From Clostridiales bacterium (GTDB lineage: Bacteria; Bacillota; Clostridia; Peptostreptococcales; Anaerovoracaceae): 64,000 bases of DNA. Location of the stretch: assembly GCA_015243575.1 (NCBI GenBank), contig CP042469.1, positions 930,001 to 994,000 on the forward strand. The letters are read 5' to 3'. The notes under the pieces are model-generated. The model searched no databases. It had not been told where the DNA came from and worked only from the letters and a program-made list of their open reading frames with translations. Numbering within the stretch: position 1 is the first letter of the stretch; every line of letters starts with the position of its first letter. The translations under genes and the position numbers were made by a program. Shown here one piece after another: positions 59,878-64,000 of this stretch.

Positions 59878-61194
59878 TTGAGTAAGGTTACAAGTAAAAA
59901 TCAATTGCAGGGAAAGGAGATCAAGCGGGATTATCTAGACGAAGCCGTACATGGATACAATCTGAAAACGGCCATGGAAGAAGCCGCCCGCTGCGTTCTT
60001 TGTTATGATGCTCCTTGCAGCAAGGGTTGCCCTGCGGATACCAAACCGGCAGACTTTATTAGGTCTATCCGCTTCCGGAATATCAAAGGGGCTGCAGCCA
60101 CCATTCGGGAGGCCAATGCGCTAGGAGGCTGCACTGCAAAGGTTTGTCCCTATGACAGGCTGTGCGAAGAAGCCTGCAGCAGAACGGGAATTGACAAACC
60201 GATTCAGATTGGAAGGCTACAAGCTTTTGCGGTCGCTATGGAAAAAGAATATGATATGCAAGTTCTGGAAGCACCTGATGCAACAAAAGAGAAGGTTGCG
60301 TGCATCGGCGCAGGACCGGCATCCCTTGCCTGTGCGCAGAAACTTGCACTCAGCGGTTACAAGGTAACGATTTTTGAGGAATTTGATAAGCCAGGCGGGG
60401 TTCTCACCTACGGGATCATACCTTCGAGGCTTCCTCAGGATGTGGTGGACTTTGATATTCAGAAGGTAAAAGATCTTGGTGTTGAATTTGTTCTGAATAA
60501 AAAGGTTGGACGCGATATCAGCATCAGCCAACTGAGGGAACAAGGATTTAAAGCAATATTCGTCGGAACCGGGCTTTGGAAATCCAAAGCGCTTGATATC
60601 AGGGGAAAGGATCTGAACGGAGTAACCTATGCTGTGGAATTTCTGAAAAAAGCACGATCCTCAATGGGTGAGATGAGGATAAAAGGTGATGTTGTGGTAA
60701 TCGGGGGCGGAGATGTGGCAATGGACTGTGCCGCAACTGCAAAGCTGCTTGGAGCTGACAAGGTAACCATCGTTTATCGGAGAACCATTGAAGAAGCTCC
60801 GGCGGATATCGCGGAACTGGAATATGTACAAGCCCTAGGGATCGGTATATCCACAAAATTTAAACCTCAGGAAATCTTAGGAGAAGACGGTAAAGTCAAG
60901 GGCTTTCTGGCAGAAGGAACCGATGGTTTTTCACAGCTGAAGCTGAAGGCGGATCATGTCATCTTTGCCATCGGTCAGGAGGCAGAGAATATGAAAGAGA
61001 TTGCAGATATCTCACTCAATGATAACGGAACCATTGCGTGCGATGTGAACAAAGGATTTACAAATGAAGAAGGAATCTTTGCAGCAGGAGATATTGTCAA
61101 TGGAGGCAAAACCGTGGTAGAAGCTGTTGCGGCAGGAAAATCCGTTGCGGAGAGTATCATAAGTTATCTCTCAAAAAAAGAAGGGGTGAAGTAA
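59878..61194 (+). CDS. preT: PreT-like NAD(P)H:FAD oxidoreductase subunit
   Basis: The 438-residue protein resembles the small subunit of glutamate synthase and PreT of NAD-dependent dihydropyrimidine dehydrogenase. An N-terminal cysteine region ([30 protein letters not shown]) holds Fe-S clusters, followed by an FAD-binding motif ([16 protein letters not shown]), [14 protein letters not shown], and an NAD(P)-binding motif ([16 protein letters not shown]) with the final [19 protein letters not shown]. It passes electrons between NAD(P)H and PreA. The start is TTG at 59878 after AGAGGAGGAACAG. One base separates it from preA. Confidence 0.9.
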   Translation: MSKVTSKNQLQGKEIKRDYLDEAVHGYNLKTAMEEAARCVLCYDAPCSKGCPADTKPADFIRSIRFRNIKGAAATIREANALGGCTAKVCPYDRLCEEACSRTGIDKPIQIGRLQAFAVAMEKEYDMQVLEAPDATKEKVACIGAGPASLACAQKLALSGYKVTIFEEFDKPGGVLTYGIIPSRLPQDVVDFDIQKVKDLGVEFVLNKKVGRDISISQLREQGFKAIFVGTGLWKSKALDIRGKDLNGVTYAVEFLKKARSSMGEMRIKGDVVVIGGGDVAMDCAATAKLLGADKVTIVYRRTIEEAPADIAELEYVQALGIGISTKFKPQEILGEDGKVKGFLAEGTDGFSQLKLKADHVIFAIGQEAENMKEIADISLNDNGTIACDVNKGFTNEEGIFAAGDIVNGGKTVVEAVAAGKSVAESIISYLSKKEGVK

Positions 61195-61195
61195 T

Positions 61196-62455
61196 ATGGC
61201 AAAGCAAGCTGATTTATCAATCGAATATCTGGGTGTCAAATGCGAGAACCCGTTTTTCCTGTCCTCTTCACCGGTTGGCGGCTGCTATGATATGGTGGCA
61301 AAGGCTTATGAAGCCGGCTGGGGCGGCGTCTTTTTCAAGACTGTGGGCAGATTTATCGCAGACGAATGTTCCCCGCGGTTTGACAACGTCAGTAAGGAGG
61401 ATACACCCTGGATCGGGTTTAAAAATATGGAGCAGATTTCTGATAAGCCATTAGAGGACAACCTGCAGGCGATCCACCGATTGAAGAGAGATTATCCGGA
61501 TAAGGTGATGGTTGCAACCATCATGGGGAGCACTGACGAGGAATGGAAAGAATTGGCTGAGCTTGTGACCCAGGCGGGAGCCGATCTTATCGAATGCAAT
61601 TTTTCATGTCCTCAGATGACAAGCCATGCTATGGGCTCTGATGTAGGTCAGAATCCAGACTTGGTACGTCAATATTCCAAAGCTGTCTCCGGCGCTACAA
61701 AGCTTCCGGTAATTGCAAAGATGACGCCTAATATCGGAAACATGGAGATTCCTGCCATTGCTGCCATCGAAGGCGGAGCAAAAGGTGTGTCTGCAATCAA
61801 CACCATTAAATCAATTACGAATATCAATTTGGAGCACATGACGGCTATGCCTGTGGTAAACGGAAAATCCGCGATCTCCGGCTACTCCGGTGCTGCAGTA
61901 AAACCCATCGGACTGCGCTTCATTGCCCAGATGAAGTCACATCCGCTTTTGAAGGATATCCAGATGAGCGGAATCGGCGGAATAGAAACATGGCGGGATG
62001 CACTGGAATATATTCTGGTAGGAAGCCATAATGTTCAGGTGACCACTTCAGTCATGCAGTACGGATATCGCATTGTCTCCGATATGATCAGCGGGTTGTC
62101 CTATTACATGCAGGATCAGGGATTCAACAAATTGGAGGATATGATAGGACTTGCTCTGCCCAATATTATCCCGGCTGAAGAGCTGGATCGAAACTTTAAA
62201 ATCATTGTGAACATTGATCACGATAAATGCATTGGCTGCGGCAGATGTTATGTGTCCTGCTTTGATGCAGCGCATCAGGCCATCAATTGGGATTTCGAAA
62301 ACAGAAGGCCTTCCGTCAATGACGAGTGCGTCGGCTGTCATCTCTGCCTCAATGTTTGTCCTGTGCCTGACTGCATTAGACCGGGAGAAATCAAATATAA
62401 GGATGAATCAAAACGGATTCCGAAGGATATTGCGTTCCAAACCAGATATGAATAA
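61196..62455 (+). CDS. preA: PreA-like dihydropyrimidine dehydrogenase subunit
   Basis: A 419-residue protein with an FMN-binding TIM barrel of the dihydroorotate dehydrogenase type ([71 protein letters not shown]) and a C-terminal ferredoxin domain with two [4Fe-4S] motifs ([17 protein letters not shown] and [16 protein letters not shown]). With PreT it reduces uracil or thymine, or runs in reverse. The active-site cysteine is likely in NFSCPQ. GGGGTGAAG precedes the ATG. The pair suggests pyrimidine degradation, but no dihydropyrimidinase gene is in view. Confidence 0.92.
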   Translation: MAKQADLSIEYLGVKCENPFFLSSSPVGGCYDMVAKAYEAGWGGVFFKTVGRFIADECSPRFDNVSKEDTPWIGFKNMEQISDKPLEDNLQAIHRLKRDYPDKVMVATIMGSTDEEWKELAELVTQAGADLIECNFSCPQMTSHAMGSDVGQNPDLVRQYSKAVSGATKLPVIAKMTPNIGNMEIPAIAAIEGGAKGVSAINTIKSITNINLEHMTAMPVVNGKSAISGYSGAAVKPIGLRFIAQMKSHPLLKDIQMSGIGGIETWRDALEYILVGSHNVQVTTSVMQYGYRIVSDMISGLSYYMQDQGFNKLEDMIGLALPNIIPAEELDRNFKIIVNIDHDKCIGCGRCYVSCFDAAHQAINWDFENRRPSVNDECVGCHLCLNVCPVPDCIRPGEIKYKDESKRIPKDIAFQTRYE

Positions 62456-62506
62456 GGACATGTTTTAACATTCTAGAAAAAATTTTCGATAAGGCAATAT
62501 TTACAT

Positions 62507-62535
62507 TTGTAAAATTCGTCGATATCGTTTATAAT
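62507..62535 (+). promoter_or_regulatory. promoter of the candidate structured RNA
   Basis: TTGTAA (62507-62512), 17 bases, TATAAT (62530-62535). Start expected near 62542. Confidence 0.7.
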
Positions 62536-62541
62536 AATAAA

Positions 62542-62750
62542 ACAGCAAGACAATTGAATAACATTGTTTAAGATCCTGGAATGCTCGTTTAGGATATATA
62601 ATTCAACCTACATCTTGACCTTGGGAATTCGCGTTTCCCCGCCTATGTCAAGCCTCCTTGCAGAGGAAGGCAGAAGCAGGAACAGAGTACCCCCCTATCT
62701 TTGATAGGGTGTGAATTATTGACCTGACGACATGTTCGGGATTTTTTTTT
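62542..62750 (+). ncRNA. candidate structured RNA, about 209 nt, with terminator-like closing stem
   Basis: AGATCCTGGAATG...CTCGTTTAGG (62571-62593) pairs with CCTGACGACATGTTCGGGATT (62723-62743), which runs into nine T (62742-62750), so the closing stem is also the terminator. Inside, ATAATTCA (62598-62605) pairs with TGAATTAT (62712-62719), enclosing three hairpins: CTTGAC...GTCAAG with an inner GGGA/TCCC, GCCTCC...GGAAGGC, and CCCTATC-TTT-GATAGGG. It has its own promoter. The family was not recognised; 6S RNA, raiA-type RNA, ZTP and THF riboswitches were considered without a convincing match. Confidence 0.55.
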
Positions 62751-62758
62751 ATCTCTTC

Positions 62759-62787
62759 TTGATTTTTGGTATTATTAGGATTAAAAT
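62759..62787 (+). promoter_or_regulatory. promoter of fhs
   Basis: TTGATT (62759-62764), 17 bases, TAAAAT (62782-62787), located after the terminator of the candidate RNA and 146 bases before the fhs start. Confidence 0.55.
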
Positions 62788-62932
62788 CGTAGTAAAATAA
62801 TACGAAATGACGTTTCATAATGTGAAATAGCTAAGCTACATACAGGATAAACATAAGAGATGTAACCGTTAATGTTAAGAAACGCTGATTGATTACAGCG
62901 ATTTCTTAAAACAGGTGAGTAGGAGGAAAAAA

Positions 62933-64000
62933 ATGAGCTACAAGAGTGACATTGAAATTGCTCAGGAAGCGGCCCCCAAGCTGGTACAGGAGATTGCAGC
63001 AAAACTCTCCATTGACGATGAATTTGTAGAGTGTTACGGAAAGTACAAGGCGAAAATTGACTATAATATGCTGGACCGTTACCAAGACAAGGAAAATGGG
63101 AAACTGATTCTTGTAACTGCCATCAATCCCACTCCGGCGGGAGAGGGAAAAACAACCACCACTGTGGGGCTTGGCGACGCCCTGAGCAGAATTGGGAAAA
63201 AAACCGTCATCGCATTGCGGGAGCCCTCCTTGGGCCCGGTATTCGGTGTAAAAGGCGGCGCTGCCGGCGGAGGCTATGCCCAGGTAATTCCCATGGAGGA
63301 TATCAACCTGCACTTTACAGGGGATATTCATGCCGTCACTACTGCCAACAATCTCATTGCAGCAATGCTGGATAATCACATTATGCAGGGCAACAGCCTG
63401 GGAATTGATGTGAGAAGAATTATCTGGAGAAGGTGCATGGATATGAATGACAGGCAGCTTCGGTTTATGGTGAACGGTCTTGGAGGAAAAGCAAATGGAA
63501 TGCCGAGGGAAGATGGCTTCGATATATCCGTTGCATCCGAAATTATGGCCGTTCTTTGTTTATCCAAGGATCTTGAAGATCTGAAGGAGAGAGTCGCCAG
63601 GATCATTCTGGCTTATGACTTTGAAGGTAAACCGGTGACTGTTGGCGACATAAAAGCCCAGGGAGCGGTAGCTGCTCTGATGAAGGAAGCTTTGAAGCCG
63701 AACCTTGCACAAACCCTAGAGCATACACCTGCCTTTATTCATGGAGGACCGTTTGCCAACATCGCCCATGGCTGCAACAGTATTATGGCAACCCGTATTG
63801 CCCTTAAGCTGGGTGACTATGTCGTAACAGAAGCGGGTTTTGGTGCTGATCTTGGCGCAGAAAAATTTCTTGATATCAAATGCAGAATCAGCGGTCTGAA
63901 GCCTGATGCAGTTGTTATCGTAGCCACCGCAAGAGCACTGAAGCATCACGGCGGTGTACATAAGACGGAATTAAACAACGAAAACATACCGGCACTGGGT
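62933..64000 (+). CDS. fhs: formate--tetrahydrofolate ligase, 3' end outside window
   Basis: 356 codons are present from the ATG at 62933 (TAGGAGGAAA eleven bases upstream) to the window edge, of about 555 expected. The ATP-binding loop [19 protein letters not shown] is near residues 66-84, followed by [21 protein letters not shown], the family signature [28 protein letters not shown] and [15 protein letters not shown]. The enzyme makes 10-formyl-tetrahydrofolate from formate, ATP and THF, an entry step of one-carbon metabolism and of the Wood-Ljungdahl methyl branch. No other pathway gene is visible in the window. Confidence 0.96.
   Translation, partial: MSYKSDIEIAQEAAPKLVQEIAAKLSIDDEFVECYGKYKAKIDYNMLDRYQDKENGKLILVTAINPTPAGEGKTTTTVGLGDALSRIGKKTVIALREPSLGPVFGVKGGAAGGGYAQVIPMEDINLHFTGDIHAVTTANNLIAAMLDNHIMQGNSLGIDVRRIIWRRCMDMNDRQLRFMVNGLGGKANGMPREDGFDISVASEIMAVLCLSKDLEDLKERVARIILAYDFEGKPVTVGDIKAQGAVAALMKEALKPNLAQTLEHTPAFIHGGPFANIAHGCNSIMATRIALKLGDYVVTEAGFGADLGAEKFLDIKCRISGLKPDAVVIVATARALKHHGGVHKTELNNENIPALG

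Noticed and set aside
62542-62750. ZTP, THF or T-box element before fhs
   Set aside because: Conserved cores of these classes could not be found; the segment has its own terminator and fhs has a separate promoter, so it was left as an unclassified RNA.
1-64000. CRISPR arrays and tRNA genes
   Set aside because: No set of regularly spaced identical repeats with unique spacers and no cloverleaf with a GTTCRA-type T-loop was found while reading.

Overview
The window looks like the chromosome of an anaerobic, Gram-positive Clostridia-type bacterium (Bacillota). Evidence: a dgt-dnaG-rpoD-trmK-yqfO-rnpB housekeeping cluster, strong AGGAGG ribosome binding sites, frequent TTG/GTG starts, SLH-domain surface proteins, a 2-hydroxyacyl-CoA dehydratase activase-like protein, a PreT/PreA pair and formate-tetrahydrofolate ligase. 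Genus cannot be set from this sequence alone.

Layout. 0-10.6 kb: tail of an SLH protein, ylxY-type deacetylase, M16 peptidase, dut, a catalase-fold protein lacking the usual heme and catalytic residues, an aminomutase/aminotransferase (minus), then dgt, dnaG and rpoD. 10.65-12.2 kb: an ISL3-type insertion sequence with perfect 8-bp target duplication, sitting inside the inverted repeat that probably ended the rpoD transcript. 12.3-16.4 kb: a large secreted GH9 glycosidase with SLH anchors (minus). 17-19.1 kb: trmK, yqfO and the RNase P RNA gene rnpB.

19.03-34.67 kb: an accessory block integrated at the 3' end of rnpB. A 53-bp identical direct repeat of the rnpB end bounds it and a degenerate third copy lies at 21.1 kb, so two elements appear stacked. 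The left one (about 2 kb) carries a membrane/coiled-coil protein, a bactofilin and a glucosaminidase-like protein. The right one (about 13.5 kb, AT-rich) carries a tyrosine integrase, small proteins, a P-loop helicase-like protein beside an origin-like noncoding stretch, a 45-residue protein behind a textbook promoter and LexA box, a serine recombinase, and a defence-type pair: a DUF4062 protein followed by a reverse transcriptase fused to a nitrilase domain (DRT type 1 / UG1-like). Its right end holds a diverged fragment of a foreign rnpB, split by a decayed IS256-type element.

34.7-40.2 kb: a catabolic locus (AraC regulator, divergent dehydrogenase, GPH-type sugar symporter, split transketolase). 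40.4-50.1 kb: DUF503 protein, a giant chemoreceptor behind a sigma-28-like promoter, YitT and DUF2512 membrane proteins, exonuclease III, a YcdB/SLH surface protein, a cysteine-cluster protein. 50.4-64 kb: activase-like protein with a structured leader, YebC, a solute-binding lipoprotein paired with a diguanylate cyclase, a small ORF interrupted by an in-frame TAG, preT-preA, a candidate structured RNA, and the start of fhs, which is cut by the window end.

Most promising for new biology: the DUF4062 plus RT-nitrilase locus with its SOS-controlled neighbour, the residue-stripped catalase, the chimeric rnpB attachment site, the amber-interrupted ORF, and the structured RNA before fhs. All identifications come from reading motifs; no database search was run.
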